Counted from the first letter of the stretch, positions 17,119 to 26,878 are shown. The stretch: 64,000 nucleotides of DNA from Pseudoalteromonas phenolica (GCF_001444405.1 NZ_CP013187.1:3100001-3164000); one strand, 5' to 3'. Translations and numbers: made by a program. Notes: generated from the letters alone by a model not told the origin.

Positions 17119-17864
17119 TAGTTCAATGCTCCTTTACGTACGTTCGCAAGGAATGGACCGAACGCTTTGTCGCCTGTCCAGAAGTCAACTGTGTTATCAA
17201 CACCTACAGATGTTAATGTCGCACCAGAAAGACCATCTACTTTGTGTTCGTTGTTACCAGCAGTACCTTTTACGATATCAAGTGGTAGCTTTTTACCTTC
17301 GAACATAGACGTCCAACGTGGGTTTTGGATTTCACCACCAAGACCCGGTGTTTCATTATGCTTGTAGAAGTTAATTGCTTTAACAGTCTTAGTATCAGCA
17401 TCTAGTGCTAGGAAACCGTACATAATACCCCAAAGGCCGTAACCTTGGATTGGTAGAATGATAGTATCTACTTGACCGTTAGCATCTTTAGCGAAGTAAA
17501 CTGGAGATTCAGTCGTCATACGCTGAACACCGGCTTTATCTTGCGCTTTTTCAAGCTTCACACTGCGCTTTGCATCGAACTTAGTTGATTCGAAGTCGAA
17601 AGAGTTTGGATCTGTATCAACAAACTCACCCGTCTTCATATCAACAACGCGTGCTTCGATATTTTCGTTAAACGTTTTGAAAACATCTGCTGAACTTTCA
17701 ATACCTGCTGCAGCAAGAATATTGCGTTGCACGTCTTGAGTTTTATTTGCTTGTTGTAGTGGACGTAATTGAACAGATGCCATAGAAACAACAACTGCAC
17801 ATACTAAACATAGGCCAACAACAACGCCTAGCGTTTTGCCAATAGTTTCATTGTTACTAGACAC
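17118..17864 (-). CDS. nqrC: Na+-NQR subunit C
   Basis: The 248-residue subunit has an N-terminal membrane helix (about 9-30) and a periplasmic domain carrying covalent FMN. The flavinylation motif DGLSGAT ends at Thr216, the ApbE target. I start it at the GTG 17862-17864: AGGAG lies just upstream and the family sequence begins here, whereas the longer frame to 17921 runs through the nqrB end. It overlaps the nqrB stop by eight bases. Confidence 0.95.
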   Translation of the reverse strand: MSSNNETIGKTLGVVVGLCLVCAVVVSMASVQLRPLQQANKTQDVQRNILAAAGIESSADVFKTFNENIEARVVDMKTGEFVDTDPNSFDFESTKFDAKRSVKLEKAQDKAGVQRMTTESPVYFAKDANGQVDTIILPIQGYGLWGIMYGFLALDADTKTVKAINFYKHNETPGLGGEIQNPRWTSMFEGKKLPLDIVKGTAGNNEHKVDGLSGATLTSVGVDNTVDFWTGDKAFGPFLANVRKGALN

Positions 17865-19056
17865 GTGCCAATCTCCTCTTAACGTTAGACTGTACAACGA
17901 AGTGGTCGAATAATGGTGCAAATAGGTTAGCGAATAGAATTGCTAACATCATACCTTCTGGGTATGCAGGGTTAACTACACGTACCAGAACAACCATTAC
18001 ACCGATTAGTGCACCGTATGCGAATTTACCTTTATTTGTGAAAGACGCAGAAACTGGGTCAGTCGCCATAAAGAACATACCGAATGCAAAACCACCTAGT
18101 ACTAAGTGCCAGTGCCAAGGCATAGCAAATGCAGGGTTAGTTTCAGAACCAATCATGTTCAGAAGTAGAGACATCACTACCATACCTAGGAATACACCAA
18201 GCACGATACGCCATGACGCAATACGAACATAAATTAGGAACAAACCACCAATCATTAGTGCTAGCGTTGAAACTTCACCCATAGAACCTTGTACGAAGCC
18301 ATAGAAAGCATCCCACCAAAGTGCCATGTTGTTGTAATCAAGTGCACCTTGCGCCGCTAGGCCTAGGTTTGTTGCACCTGTGAATGAATCAACTGCAGTC
18401 CAAACCGTATCACCTGAGATATCAGCTGGGTATGCGAAGAATAAGAACGCACGGCCTGCTAATGCTGGGTTAAGGAAGTTACGACCTGTACCACCGAATA
18501 CTTCTTTTGCAACTACAACACCAAAAGTAATACCTAACGCGGCTTGCCATAATGGAATTGTAGAAGGAAGGATCAATGCAAATAATACAGACGTTACGAA
18601 GAAACCTTCGTTAACTTCGTGCTTACGGATTGAAGCGAATAATACTTCCCAGAAACCACCAACGATAAATACCGTCGCATAGATTGGCAGGAAGAAACAT
18701 GCACCGTAGAAGAACTTAGCACCAATACCTGATTGTGCTGTTAGTTCACCACCTAATGCTTGGAAAATAGCAGCCTGCCAAGTGTTAGCAATTTCAAAAC
18801 CATTACCAATTGCTAGTGCAGCTTGGTGACCGATGTTGAACATACCAAAGAACATTGCAGGGAATGTCGCCATCCACACTAAAATCATAATACGTTTTAG
18901 GTCGATGTTGTCACGAACGTGCGTGCCACCTTTGTTTACATAACCTGGAGTGTAGAAAACGGTTGCGACTGCTTCATACAGGGCATACCACTTTTCATGC
19001 TTACCGCCAGGTTCAAAATGCGGCTCGATATCTTCTAGAAATTTCTTTAAGGCCAT
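17857..19056 (-). CDS. nqrB: Na+-NQR subunit B
   Basis: The 399-residue main membrane subunit has about ten helices and binds covalent FMN, riboflavin and the quinone, and takes part in Na+ transfer. The FMN attachment motif SFTGAT ends at Thr229. NPALAGRAFLFFAYP near residues 196-210 and the C-terminal VNPAYPEGMMLAILFANLF are family-typical. It lies four bases after nqrA. Confidence 0.98.
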   Translation of the reverse strand: MALKKFLEDIEPHFEPGGKHEKWYALYEAVATVFYTPGYVNKGGTHVRDNIDLKRIMILVWMATFPAMFFGMFNIGHQAALAIGNGFEIANTWQAAIFQALGGELTAQSGIGAKFFYGACFFLPIYATVFIVGGFWEVLFASIRKHEVNEGFFVTSVLFALILPSTIPLWQAALGITFGVVVAKEVFGGTGRNFLNPALAGRAFLFFAYPADISGDTVWTAVDSFTGATNLGLAAQGALDYNNMALWWDAFYGFVQGSMGEVSTLALMIGGLFLIYVRIASWRIVLGVFLGMVVMSLLLNMIGSETNPAFAMPWHWHLVLGGFAFGMFFMATDPVSASFTNKGKFAYGALIGVMVVLVRVVNPAYPEGMMLAILFANLFAPLFDHFVVQSNVKRRLARV

Positions 19057-19060
19057 GGGA

Positions 19061-20404
19061 TTAACCTTCCTTCTCGATAGTAGTCAGGCAATCACGTAAG
19101 ATTGCGCCGTACTCATACTTACCTGGACATACGAAAGTACACAGTGCTAAATCTTCTTCATCTAGCTCTAATGCACCTAACGCAATCGCACTATCTAAAT
19201 CACGTGCAATTAAGTCACGAAGTAGTGGTGTAGGTAGAATGTCGAGTGGCATAACACGCTCATAGTTACCGATTGGCACCATTGCACGCTTAGAACCACC
19301 TGTAGACGTTGTCATATTGAACAAACGGCTCGGCGCTAAGTGTGAGATAAATGTACGTGTTACAGAGAATTTGTTGCTACCTGGTGCAATCCAACCAAAT
19401 AGTTCTTTCTCGCGACCTTCAAGTAATACTGATACTTGAGTATGGTAGCGACCTAGGAAAGCGTGAGGGCCGGTTGCTGTTTTACCAGCTAACACAGAGC
19501 CAGAAATGACTCGGTTATCACCGTCTTCAAGCTCGCCTGCAACTAAATCAGTTAGAGAAGCGCCAACTTGTGTTTTAACTAAGCGAGGATTCTTAACGCG
19601 AGGACCCGCTAAAGCAACTACACGGTCAGAGTAGATTTCACCAGTAAGGAATAACTTACCGAATGCAATCACATCTTGGTAACCTAAATGCCATACCTGC
19701 TTGTTTTCAGATACTGGATCTAGGTGATGGATGTGAGTACCTACTAAACCTGCAGGGTGTTTACCACCGAACTCATGAACTTCAACTTGAGAAAGTGAAG
19801 AGCTTGGTACAGTGCTACCTGCTTGCTTACATACGAACACCTTGCCATCAGTTAAGCGAGATACTACAGCTAGACCCGCTTCAAACGCTTCAACGTTTTC
19901 AGCAATGATCACAGCCGGATCTGCAGCTAATGGGTTTGTGTCGATTGCAGTCACAAAGATTGAACTTGCAGTTGCATCTAGTGCTGCCACTCGGCTGAAT
20001 GGACGAGCACGTAGCGCTGGCCACTGACCAGATTCAACAAGCACTTCTTTTACTTTTTCACGGTCTAGGTTGCTTAAATCAGCAGCCGCCACCTTTTCAA
20101 AAGTAACCTGCTCGTTGCCTTGCACTTCAATCACGATAGATTGAAGAACACGCTTAGCACCACGGTTAATTTCTTTAACTACACCAGAAGCTGGTGCAGT
20201 GAACTTGACGCCTGGGTTCTTTTTGTCTTCAAAAAGAACTTGGCCTTTTTTGACTTGGTCATCCACGCGAACATGCATGGTTGGACGCATACCGATATAT
20301 TCTTCACCTAGCACGGCAACTCGTTTGACAGCTACGCCATCATGAATTACTTGCTGAGGTGCGCCCTCTATTGGTAAGTCCAGACCTTTTTTTATGTTGA
20401 TCAT
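19061..20404 (-). CDS. nqrA: Na+-NQR subunit A
   Basis: The 447-residue peripheral subunit on the cytoplasmic face contacts NqrB near the quinone site. I start it at ATG 20402-20404 (MINIKKGLDLPIEG) because NqrA proteins begin with this motif; in-frame starts further upstream add only unconserved residues, and no strong ribosome site decides the point. First gene of the six-gene nqr operon. Confidence 0.97.
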   Translation of the reverse strand: MINIKKGLDLPIEGAPQQVIHDGVAVKRVAVLGEEYIGMRPTMHVRVDDQVKKGQVLFEDKKNPGVKFTAPASGVVKEINRGAKRVLQSIVIEVQGNEQVTFEKVAAADLSNLDREKVKEVLVESGQWPALRARPFSRVAALDATASSIFVTAIDTNPLAADPAVIIAENVEAFEAGLAVVSRLTDGKVFVCKQAGSTVPSSSLSQVEVHEFGGKHPAGLVGTHIHHLDPVSENKQVWHLGYQDVIAFGKLFLTGEIYSDRVVALAGPRVKNPRLVKTQVGASLTDLVAGELEDGDNRVISGSVLAGKTATGPHAFLGRYHTQVSVLLEGREKELFGWIAPGSNKFSVTRTFISHLAPSRLFNMTTSTGGSKRAMVPIGNYERVMPLDILPTPLLRDLIARDLDSAIALGALELDEEDLALCTFVCPGKYEYGAILRDCLTTIEKEG

Positions 20405-20796
20405 ACGCACTTGCATTACATTAACGGAAAGAAATTGAAAAATCTTTTTTTGCCCCAAGATCTAGAAAGTGACCATTCTGTATTCGGCAAAGCCAAGCGA
20501 CAAAACAATCCATAACTAAAACCTTGTGGACGAGTCCTCACATATTTCTGTGATTTTAACATTAATAACCCCCACTATGCGAGTGGAATTATGAAATTAA
20601 TCCAGATTTACAAGGTCTTTTCGAGGAGAGAATAGAATGAATTTAGTTCAATTTAGACCAAAGTCCAGTTGCTGAAATACGCAATGAATCATTTTTAATA
20701 AACAGAAGAAAACTTCAGGTGTTAGCAGAAAAAATAAATATGAATAAACAAAAAAGGCCGGCAAAGCCGACCTAGTTATAAAAGTGATACTAGTGA
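20405..20796. other. Intergenic region between fabV and nqrA
   Basis: It holds the fabV terminator at its low-coordinate end and should hold the nqr promoter on the minus strand, though I cannot pick clear -35/-10 boxes. On the plus strand AGGAGAG at about 20624-20630 precedes an ATG at 20637, but that frame stops after 12 codons. A second frame, open from about 20649 to 20774, continues it, so this may be a decayed small gene or chance. Confidence 0.5.
20745..20773 (-). terminator. Rho-independent terminator of fabV
   Basis: On the minus strand GGTCGGC and GCCGGCC pair around a short TTT loop (one G-U pair), followed by a run of T residues, about 25 bases after the fabV stop. Confidence 0.88.
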
Positions 20797-21987
20797 TTAA
20801 ACTAAGTTGTTAATTTCAACCACTGTGTCTACGTCTTGCTCGTAGTCAACACCATCTACGCCGAAGCCAAATAATTTCAAGAATTCATTGTGGTAGCCAA
20901 CATAGTCTGTTAACTCATCAATGGTGTCTGTATCAACCGTATCCCAAATGTGCTGAATACGTGCCTGTACGTCGTCTTCGAGCTCTTTGTAATTTTGGAA
21001 TAAGTGACCGCCATCGTCAAAACGTGGGGTTGCGCCATATAGATTTTCGTTGAATAAACCGTGGATCTGCTCAATCGTACCTTCGTAAGTACCATCTGCT
21101 TTAGTCACTTTAAATAAAGCTGAAATATAAAGTGGCATAATTGGAATAGCAGAACTAGCTTGTGTCACTACAGCGTTAAGTGAAGAAACATACGCTTCAC
21201 CTTTTAGTTCAGCTGTCGCTTCACGGATTGCTTTCGTTGCGCGATCTAAGTCTTCTTTCGCTTTACCGATTGTAGCGTGACCGTAAATTGGCCAAGTTAG
21301 TTCTTTACCAATATAAGTGTAAGCGCTTGTTTTGAAACCTTCAGCTAATACGTCAGCATCTTTTAATGCATTGATCCAAAGTTCCCAATCTTCACCACCC
21401 ATCACTTTAACTGTGTTAGCGATTTCATCTTCATTCGCAGCTTCTACGCTTATCGAATCGATAATACGCTTAGATGTATTTAAGTTCTTCGTTGTGATGT
21501 CTTGACCGATAGGTTTAAGTACCGATGAATGCGTTTCACCCGTTTTAGGATCAGTACGACGCGGAGACGCTAGGCTGTAAATTACTAAATCCACTTTGCC
21601 CATTTCAGCTTTAATCGTTTCAACTGTTTTAGCTTTAAGCTCATCAGAAAACGCATCGCCGTTGATATTCTTAGACCAAAGACCCGCCGCTTCTGCTGCG
21701 TTTTGGAAAGCTGCCGTGTTATACCAACCTGCTGAAGCTGGCTTTTTCTCAGTACCTTCTTTTTCGAAGAAAATACCCAGAGTTTTAGCACCAGAGCCAA
21801 ACGCTGCTGTAATACGAGAAGCTAGGCCGTAACCCGTTGATGCACCAATTACAAGTACGTTTTTAGGACCGTTTTCTAATTGTCCTTGTGCTTTTACATA
21901 ATCGATTTGCTCTTGAACGTGAGCGGCACAACCTGCTGGGTGTGCATTGGTACAAATAAAACCACGAATTTTCGGCTTAATGACCAT
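20797..21987 (-). CDS. fabV: Enoyl-[acyl-carrier-protein] reductase FabV
   Basis: The 396-residue NADH-dependent enoyl reductase catalyses the last step of the fatty acid elongation cycle and replaces FabI in many marine gammaproteobacteria; FabV is naturally insensitive to triclosan. The cofactor motif VIGASTGYGLASR lies near residues 47-59. The SDR-like Tyr-x8-Lys pair is in PIYGHATIGKAK. The N-terminal NAHPAGCAAHVQEQ block is characteristic. Single gene with its own terminator. Confidence 0.97.
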   Translation of the reverse strand: MVIKPKIRGFICTNAHPAGCAAHVQEQIDYVKAQGQLENGPKNVLVIGASTGYGLASRITAAFGSGAKTLGIFFEKEGTEKKPASAGWYNTAAFQNAAEAAGLWSKNINGDAFSDELKAKTVETIKAEMGKVDLVIYSLASPRRTDPKTGETHSSVLKPIGQDITTKNLNTSKRIIDSISVEAANEDEIANTVKVMGGEDWELWINALKDADVLAEGFKTSAYTYIGKELTWPIYGHATIGKAKEDLDRATKAIREATAELKGEAYVSSLNAVVTQASSAIPIMPLYISALFKVTKADGTYEGTIEQIHGLFNENLYGATPRFDDGGHLFQNYKELEDDVQARIQHIWDTVDTDTIDELTDYVGYHNEFLKLFGFGVDGVDYEQDVDTVVEINNLV

Positions 21988-22114
21988 GATGATTCCTATC
22001 TTTATTTAAATTTACGGAGCGTAGTTTAAAGGCTGATCTTAAAAATACAGGTCTGATCAGCTATAAAATTAGGCTTAATTCGATGATAAAAGTCTCGCTT
22101 AACCCTAATTTTGA

Positions 22115-22429
22115 CTATTTATCGAATTTAGAGCCACCTAAACACTTTGGTGATTCAGGGATTTGTCCATGCTGCTCAGAATACTCGTCAGGCGTGTAAG
22201 CATGGATAGACAAAGCATGAATATGCTCAGCTAATTCAACTTTTAGAATATCGTTAATCTGGCGATGGCGCGGTAATAATCGTTTACCCGCAAACTCTTC
22301 ACTGACCACAATCACTTTAAAATGAGACTCTTCGCCACGACTGTGCATGTGACTTTCATTAATGACATTTAAATGCTTGCAAGCGATTGCCGCAGCGATT
22401 TTTTCTTCGATCTGAGATTGCATTGACAT
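22115..22429 (-). CDS. bolA: BolA family protein
   Basis: The 104-residue BolA domain has the conserved stretch HRQINDILKVELAEHIHALSIHAYT and the ligand residues HMHSRGEESHFKV. BolA proteins partner monothiol glutaredoxins and handle Fe-S clusters; some bind DNA and affect cell shape and biofilm. I prefer the ATG at 22427-22429 over a TTG at 22453; another ATG at 22423 is possible. It lies 50 bases downstream of alkB. BolA proper rather than the shorter IbaG type, by length. Confidence 0.9.
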   Translation of the reverse strand: MSMQSQIEEKIAAAIACKHLNVINESHMHSRGEESHFKVIVVSEEFAGKRLLPRHRQINDILKVELAEHIHALSIHAYTPDEYSEQHGQIPESPKCLGGSKFDK

Positions 22430-22478
22430 GAATATAAACTCTGCATTTTTCAATTGTGGCTACTATACCGAGATAGGA

Positions 22479-23078
22479 TTATTTAACAATACTTCTAAAT
22501 GTCAGGTTGATACGACCACCTTTTACTTTGCTTTGTTTTGGCAATGAGTGCTGGAAAAGTTGCTGACTGTGACCAGACATTACTAAACAACTGCCATGCT
22601 CTAGCATTAGCTCCCATTGCTGCCCTGTCGTTTTATGTTTGATCTTAAATTTACGCGCAGCACCTAAAGAAATCGAGATAATTAAGGGATCTACTCCCAG
22701 CTCAGCTTCATCATCACTATGCCACCCCATAGTGTCATGACCATCTCGATACCAATTTAATAGCAGGGCATTAAACGACTGATTGTAATGACCTTGCAGT
22801 TTATTTCGCATAACCGCCAACGGCTGAGTCCAACTTTGATTATCTAGTGTATGATTTGAATAGGCATAATGTACCCCTTCATCTGCCACAAAACTTTGCA
22901 AACGAGGAATAGGATGAAATTTACCGAAAACCTGAATACTGGGCTGTTGCCAGTTTAACTCTCCAGTGAGATGTTCATACAAGTCGAGCCCTTTTTGAAA
23001 TGAGATCAAATTTGGAAAATAAGCAAACCCCGCTGGCAACTCAGGTTTAGTGAGTTTTGATGTCATGTTATTATTCAC
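22479..23078 (-). CDS. alkB: Alpha-ketoglutarate-dependent dioxygenase AlkB-type (DNA alkylation repair)
   Basis: The 199-residue Fe(II)/2-oxoglutarate dioxygenase has metal ligands His120 and Asp122 (WHSDDE) and His177 (FQHSLP), and 2OG-binding arginines Arg189 and Arg195 in GGRINLTFR. The N-terminal part (FAYFPNLIS, then GKFHPIPRLQSF) resembles the ALKBH2/AlkB2-like branch that repairs 1-methyladenine and 3-methylcytosine. It is divergent from rlmG with a 28-base gap, so the promoters overlap. Confidence 0.92.
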   Translation of the reverse strand: MNNNMTSKLTKPELPAGFAYFPNLISFQKGLDLYEHLTGELNWQQPSIQVFGKFHPIPRLQSFVADEGVHYAYSNHTLDNQSWTQPLAVMRNKLQGHYNQSFNALLLNWYRDGHDTMGWHSDDEAELGVDPLIISISLGAARKFKIKHKTTGQQWELMLEHGSCLVMSGHSQQLFQHSLPKQSKVKGGRINLTFRSIVK

Positions 23079-23106
23079 CTCATAAAATGACTACTTATAA
23101 AAAACT

Positions 23107-24255
23107 ATGACGACTGAAGCTGTATTGGGCGGTCACACGCTTACTTTACATCGATTTCCACTAGATCAGAAAAATAGAAGCCTGCAAGCGTGGGATTCTG
23201 CCGATGAGTATTTGATCGAGCATATTCAAAACGAACACACCAACGCGCAACATATTTTGGTGTTAAACGATAGCTTTGGCGCCTTAAGCTGTGCATTACA
23301 TGCTTTAGATACGCAAACTTCTCGCAAAGTGACCAGTTTTAATGACTCTTATGTCAGTCAGCAAGCATGCCTATATAATCTTAAAGAAAACGAGTTAGAA
23401 AGTCGTCAAACTGTATTACTTGATAGTCTTTCAGATTTACCTAGCGACGTTGATCTTATTCTTATCAAAATCCCAAAAAATGCTGGCTTTTTACAGTACC
23501 AACTAAGCTTACTCAGTCAGTTTGAACATGATGTGCCGGTGATCGCTGCGGGTAAAGCGAAAGAAATACACACCTCTACATTAAAAAGCTTCAGCCATTT
23601 TATTGCTGAGCCTTCGACCAGTTTAGCAGTTAAGAAATCACGTCTTATTTTTAGTCAAACAAAACACAAAAAGCAGACTTGTAAGTTTCCGGTGAGCTGG
23701 CCTTTAGAAAAAACTGAATTCACTGTCTTAAACCACGCTAATGTATTTTCTCGTGACTCCCTTGATATTGGCGCGCGTTTTTTTAGCAATTATTTACCTC
23801 AGGGTAAGAAACCGTTAAGGATTATTGATTTAGGCTGTGGAAATGGTGTTATCGGCTTACAAACATTGGCAAAAATGCCAAATGCTAAAATCACTTTTGT
23901 TGATGAGTCGGCCATGGCTGTGGCTAGTGCCAAAGCAAATATCGAGAACAACTTACCTGAGCGCTTGCAAAATTGTGAGTTTGTTCAAGATGATTGTTTA
24001 ACTGATTTTGCACCTAACAGTGCAGACTTGGTTTTGTGTAACCCGCCATTTCACCAAGCACAAGCAATCACGGATCATATTGCGTGGCAGATGTTCGTAC
24101 AGGCGAAACAAACCCTCAGATCCGGCGGCGAATTAAGAATTATTGGCAACCGTCATTTAGATTATCAAGAAAAATTGCTCCGCTTGTTCGGAAACTGTAA
24201 AGTCATTGGTAATAATAAGAAATTTACTGTGCTAAGCACCACAAAGAGAGGCTAA
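23107..24255 (+). CDS. rlmG: 23S rRNA (guanine-1835-N2)-methyltransferase RlmG
   Basis: The 382-residue enzyme has a duplicated methyltransferase layout: a degenerate N-terminal half, and an active C-terminal half with SAM motif IIDLGCGNGVIGL (239-251) and catalytic NPPFH (312-316). It methylates m2G1835 of 23S rRNA. It differs from RsmC, also in this window, in the N-terminal half. It starts the run rlmG-yajG-cyclophilin-ampG, with a two-base gap to yajG. Confidence 0.94.
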   Translation: MTTEAVLGGHTLTLHRFPLDQKNRSLQAWDSADEYLIEHIQNEHTNAQHILVLNDSFGALSCALHALDTQTSRKVTSFNDSYVSQQACLYNLKENELESRQTVLLDSLSDLPSDVDLILIKIPKNAGFLQYQLSLLSQFEHDVPVIAAGKAKEIHTSTLKSFSHFIAEPSTSLAVKKSRLIFSQTKHKKQTCKFPVSWPLEKTEFTVLNHANVFSRDSLDIGARFFSNYLPQGKKPLRIIDLGCGNGVIGLQTLAKMPNAKITFVDESAMAVASAKANIENNLPERLQNCEFVQDDCLTDFAPNSADLVLCNPPFHQAQAITDHIAWQMFVQAKQTLRSGGELRIIGNRHLDYQEKLLRLFGNCKVIGNNKKFTVLSTTKRG

Positions 24256-24257
24256 AA

Positions 24258-24809
24258 ATGAAAAAAATTGCACTTGTATTGTGTGGCATGTTGCTGGCAG
24301 GTTGTGCCAGCCAACCAAAATCTGTGATCTTAAACCCAGTCTATAAGGCAGGCAAAGTCGCCGACTTTAATGTACCAGTAACCTTAGCGGTCGAAGACCA
24401 TAGGATCAGTAAATTCACAATCAAGGTGGTCGATCAAGAGCCTGCAGAATACCTACCAGATGCCGAGCTAAGCAAACGGGTAAAAATGGCGTTTGAGCAA
24501 GCCCTTAAAACCAATGGTGCGCAGCTCTCTTCAATGGGTAGTAACACATTAACACTGCACATTGATTCATTTCATTCAAAAGTAACAGAGTCTTACACGC
24601 AACATGAAAGTAATGCCGTTGCTAAAATCAAAGTAATAGCAACGCAAGGTAAGCGCACATTCGAGAAAACTTATTCTGGTCAGGCTCAAATGACAGGTCC
24701 ATTAAAGCACGAACAAGCTAAAGTAGAGGGCCAACTTAACGAGTTGAGTGAGCAAGTGATTACCCGTATTGTCTCAGACCCTGCTTTAATTAACTTCTTC
24801 AAAGGATAA
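24258..24809 (+). CDS. yajG: YajG family outer-membrane lipoprotein
   Basis: The 183-residue lipoprotein has a signal peptide and lipobox LLAGC (Cys16). The residue after Cys is Ala, which favours outer-membrane sorting. It matches the YajG family of unknown function, found next to ampG in E. coli as here. It probably faces the periplasm. Two bases after rlmG and two before the cyclophilin gene, so clearly co-transcribed. Confidence 0.88.
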   Translation: MKKIALVLCGMLLAGCASQPKSVILNPVYKAGKVADFNVPVTLAVEDHRISKFTIKVVDQEPAEYLPDAELSKRVKMAFEQALKTNGAQLSSMGSNTLTLHIDSFHSKVTESYTQHESNAVAKIKVIATQGKRTFEKTYSGQAQMTGPLKHEQAKVEGQLNELSEQVITRIVSDPALINFFKG

Positions 24810-24811
24810 TC

Positions 24812-25441
24812 ATGAAAAAGTTACTGATCACCCTATTCATTATCTGTATAAGTAGTCATGCCTTTGCTAGTAATAAAGAAGGCCGATTTGTTCAAAAAAA
24901 CAACCTGTTCCCACGCGTGAAAATAATCACCAGTGAAGGGGACATTATTGTCGAACTAGACAGATCACGCTCACCGCTTACTGTGAATAATTTCCTGACT
25001 TATGTGGTCAATGGTGATTACAAAAACTCTGTCTTCCATCGTATTGAAAAAGATCAATACTCAGAGATTGATGAGTTCTTTGTGATCCAAGGTGGTGGTT
25101 ATGACAAAGACTATGATGGCTTATTCCAACGTAAACCGATTTTCAATGAAAGCGGGAATGGTTTAAAGAATGACATGTATACCATTGCCATGGCGTATCA
25201 AGATAATGAGCCGCACACCGCCACTCGTCAGTTTTTCTTCAACATGAAAGACAACGACCATTTAAACCCGGGCAGAGGCTGGGGGTTCGCTGTGTTTGGT
25301 AATGTTATGGAAGGCTATGAAACACTGGATAAAATCACGCAAGTAGAAACTGGGTTTAATGAAAAAATCGGTTACGATTTTGTGCCTAAAAAGCCTGTGA
25401 TGATCTATCAAGTTGAGATCCTAAAAGCTGAAGCACTTTAA
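24812..25441 (+). CDS. Periplasmic cyclophilin-type peptidyl-prolyl isomerase
   Basis: The 209-residue protein has a signal peptide (1-19, ending SHAFA-SN) and a cyclophilin domain with VFHRIEK, FFVIQGGGYDKD and the active-site-like TATRQFFFNMKDN, then WGFAVFGNVMEGYETLDKI. It should catalyse cis-trans proline isomerisation in the periplasm, like PpiA. The stretch between HRI and the IQGG motif is longer than in the minimal bacterial form. Confidence 0.9.
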   Translation: MKKLLITLFIICISSHAFASNKEGRFVQKNNLFPRVKIITSEGDIIVELDRSRSPLTVNNFLTYVVNGDYKNSVFHRIEKDQYSEIDEFFVIQGGGYDKDYDGLFQRKPIFNESGNGLKNDMYTIAMAYQDNEPHTATRQFFFNMKDNDHLNPGRGWGFAVFGNVMEGYETLDKITQVETGFNEKIGYDFVPKKPVMIYQVEILKAEAL

Positions 25442-25455
25442 TTGACGGGATAGTC

Positions 25456-26853
25456 ATGCAAATCAACTCTAGCCTAAGTGAATACTTAGGCTACTACAAA
25501 GACAAACGCCTTCTCACCATCTTTTTGTTTGGCTTAAGCAGTGGGTTTCCATGGGTACTCATTGGCTCAGTGATGTCTGCTTGGCTGAAAGATGAAGGCT
25601 TAAGCCGCAGTATGATTGGTTTATTCGGCGTGGTATTCAGCGCCTATACCATCAACTTTCTCTGGTCTCCTTTACTCGACCGTTTAAAACTCCCTCTGCT
25701 GGGCAATCTATTAGGTCAGCGACGTAGCTGGATTTTACTTGGCCAGATGGTTACTTTCTCCGCAACACTGAGTCTTGGCTTTATTACTCTCAAAGATCAG
25801 CTGTTTTTAGCTGCCTTATTATGTTTTTTAATTGCGCTTGCCAGCGCAACACACGATATTGCCATCGATGCTTTTCGTATTGACTCGCTTGATACAACTG
25901 AGAGTGAAAAGGCCACTGCGGCCGCGGCAATGGCAACCTCAGGTTGGTGGTCAGGATATGCGCTTTTAGGTGCTTTGCCCTTCTTTTTAGCTGACTTACC
26001 CAGTTTTGATTGGTCACAAATTTATTTTGTACTCGCTGGCATTGTTTTATTATTGATGCTGGTGACCTTGTTTGCAAAAGAGCCAAACTCACATCGTGAG
26101 CTCACTCATGCTCAACTAGAAAAAGAATATCAAAATAAATTATTTGCGAGCGGTAATTCCATATGGCAGCGCCTATTCGCTTGGTTAGCGGTAACATTAG
26201 TTGAACCCTTTAAAAGTTTCTTTACTAAAAATGGCGTAAAAACCGCTTTTGCCTTACTCGCTTTTATTTTCTTATTTAAAGTAGGTGAAGCATTTTTAGC
26301 ACGAATGTCGATTGTGTTTTACAAAGAAATTGGTTTTACCAACACCCAAATTGGTCAGTATTCGAAACTTGGTACCGGTCTCATTACCATCGTATTTGCT
26401 TTTTTAGGCAGTATTTTCAACCACAAATACGGCATAGTTAAAGGCTTATTTGTCAGCGGTATCGCCATGGCAGCTTCTAATTTAATGTTTTCTTGGATTG
26501 CCATAGCTGGTCCAAAAGAGCATTTATATGCACTTGCTATTGTTGTTGATGGTTTCACACAAGCTTGGTCTTTGGTTGCCATGGTGGCATTCATTTCAAT
26601 GCTGTGCGATCGCGCCTTTAGTGCAACACATTATGCATTACTAGCTTCTTTAAGTAGCTTAAGCCGTACTTTATTATCAGCTTATAGTGGTGTAGTAATT
26701 GATGACTGGTTGAATGGAAACTGGGCGTTGTTTTTTGCAATAACAGCAATGATGGTACTTCCTTCTTTACTGTTTCTTTACATGATTAGACATAAACTCT
26801 ATGCCATAGAAAAGCAGTTTCATAAAAACTCAACTGCAGCTAAAGGTGCGTAA
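25456..26853 (+). CDS. ampG: AmpG-family muropeptide MFS permease
   Basis: The 465-residue transporter imports GlcNAc-anhydroMurNAc peptides for cell-wall recycling. Signatures include LFGLSSGFPWVLIGSVMSAWL at the first helix and SATHDIAIDAFRID, typical of AmpG. About twelve to fourteen helices are expected. It is last in the rlmG-yajG-cyclophilin-ampG unit, next to yajG as in E. coli. A hairpin spans its stop codon. Confidence 0.93.
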   Translation: MQINSSLSEYLGYYKDKRLLTIFLFGLSSGFPWVLIGSVMSAWLKDEGLSRSMIGLFGVVFSAYTINFLWSPLLDRLKLPLLGNLLGQRRSWILLGQMVTFSATLSLGFITLKDQLFLAALLCFLIALASATHDIAIDAFRIDSLDTTESEKATAAAAMATSGWWSGYALLGALPFFLADLPSFDWSQIYFVLAGIVLLLMLVTLFAKEPNSHRELTHAQLEKEYQNKLFASGNSIWQRLFAWLAVTLVEPFKSFFTKNGVKTAFALLAFIFLFKVGEAFLARMSIVFYKEIGFTNTQIGQYSKLGTGLITIVFAFLGSIFNHKYGIVKGLFVSGIAMAASNLMFSWIAIAGPKEHLYALAIVVDGFTQAWSLVAMVAFISMLCDRAFSATHYALLASLSSLSRTLLSAYSGVVIDDWLNGNWALFFAITAMMVLPSLLFLYMIRHKLYAIEKQFHKNSTAAKGA

Positions 26854-26867
26854 CAGTACGCACCTTT
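26842..26867. terminator. Hairpin at the ampG stop codon, shared with the convergent HTH gene
   Basis: A perfect 11-bp stem (AAAGGTGCGTA / TACGCACCTTT) with a four-base loop contains the ampG stop. Only short T stretches flank it. Probably a bidirectional terminator for two convergent genes. Confidence 0.7.
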
Positions 26868-26878
26868 AGTTATAAAAC

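Noticed and set aside
18380..18682. 100-codon frame on the plus strand opposite nqrB
   Set aside because: It lies fully antisense to a highly conserved nqrB, has low-complexity composition and no ribosome site. The same holds for other antisense frames over 60-120 codons opposite ErpA, ClC, SerA, TrmB, ArcA and MrcB genes.
20520..20545. GGACGAGTCC resembling part of a hammerhead ribozyme core
   Set aside because: The required CTGANGA and GAAA core elements are not present in the right order on either strand; the match is a short self-complementary piece.
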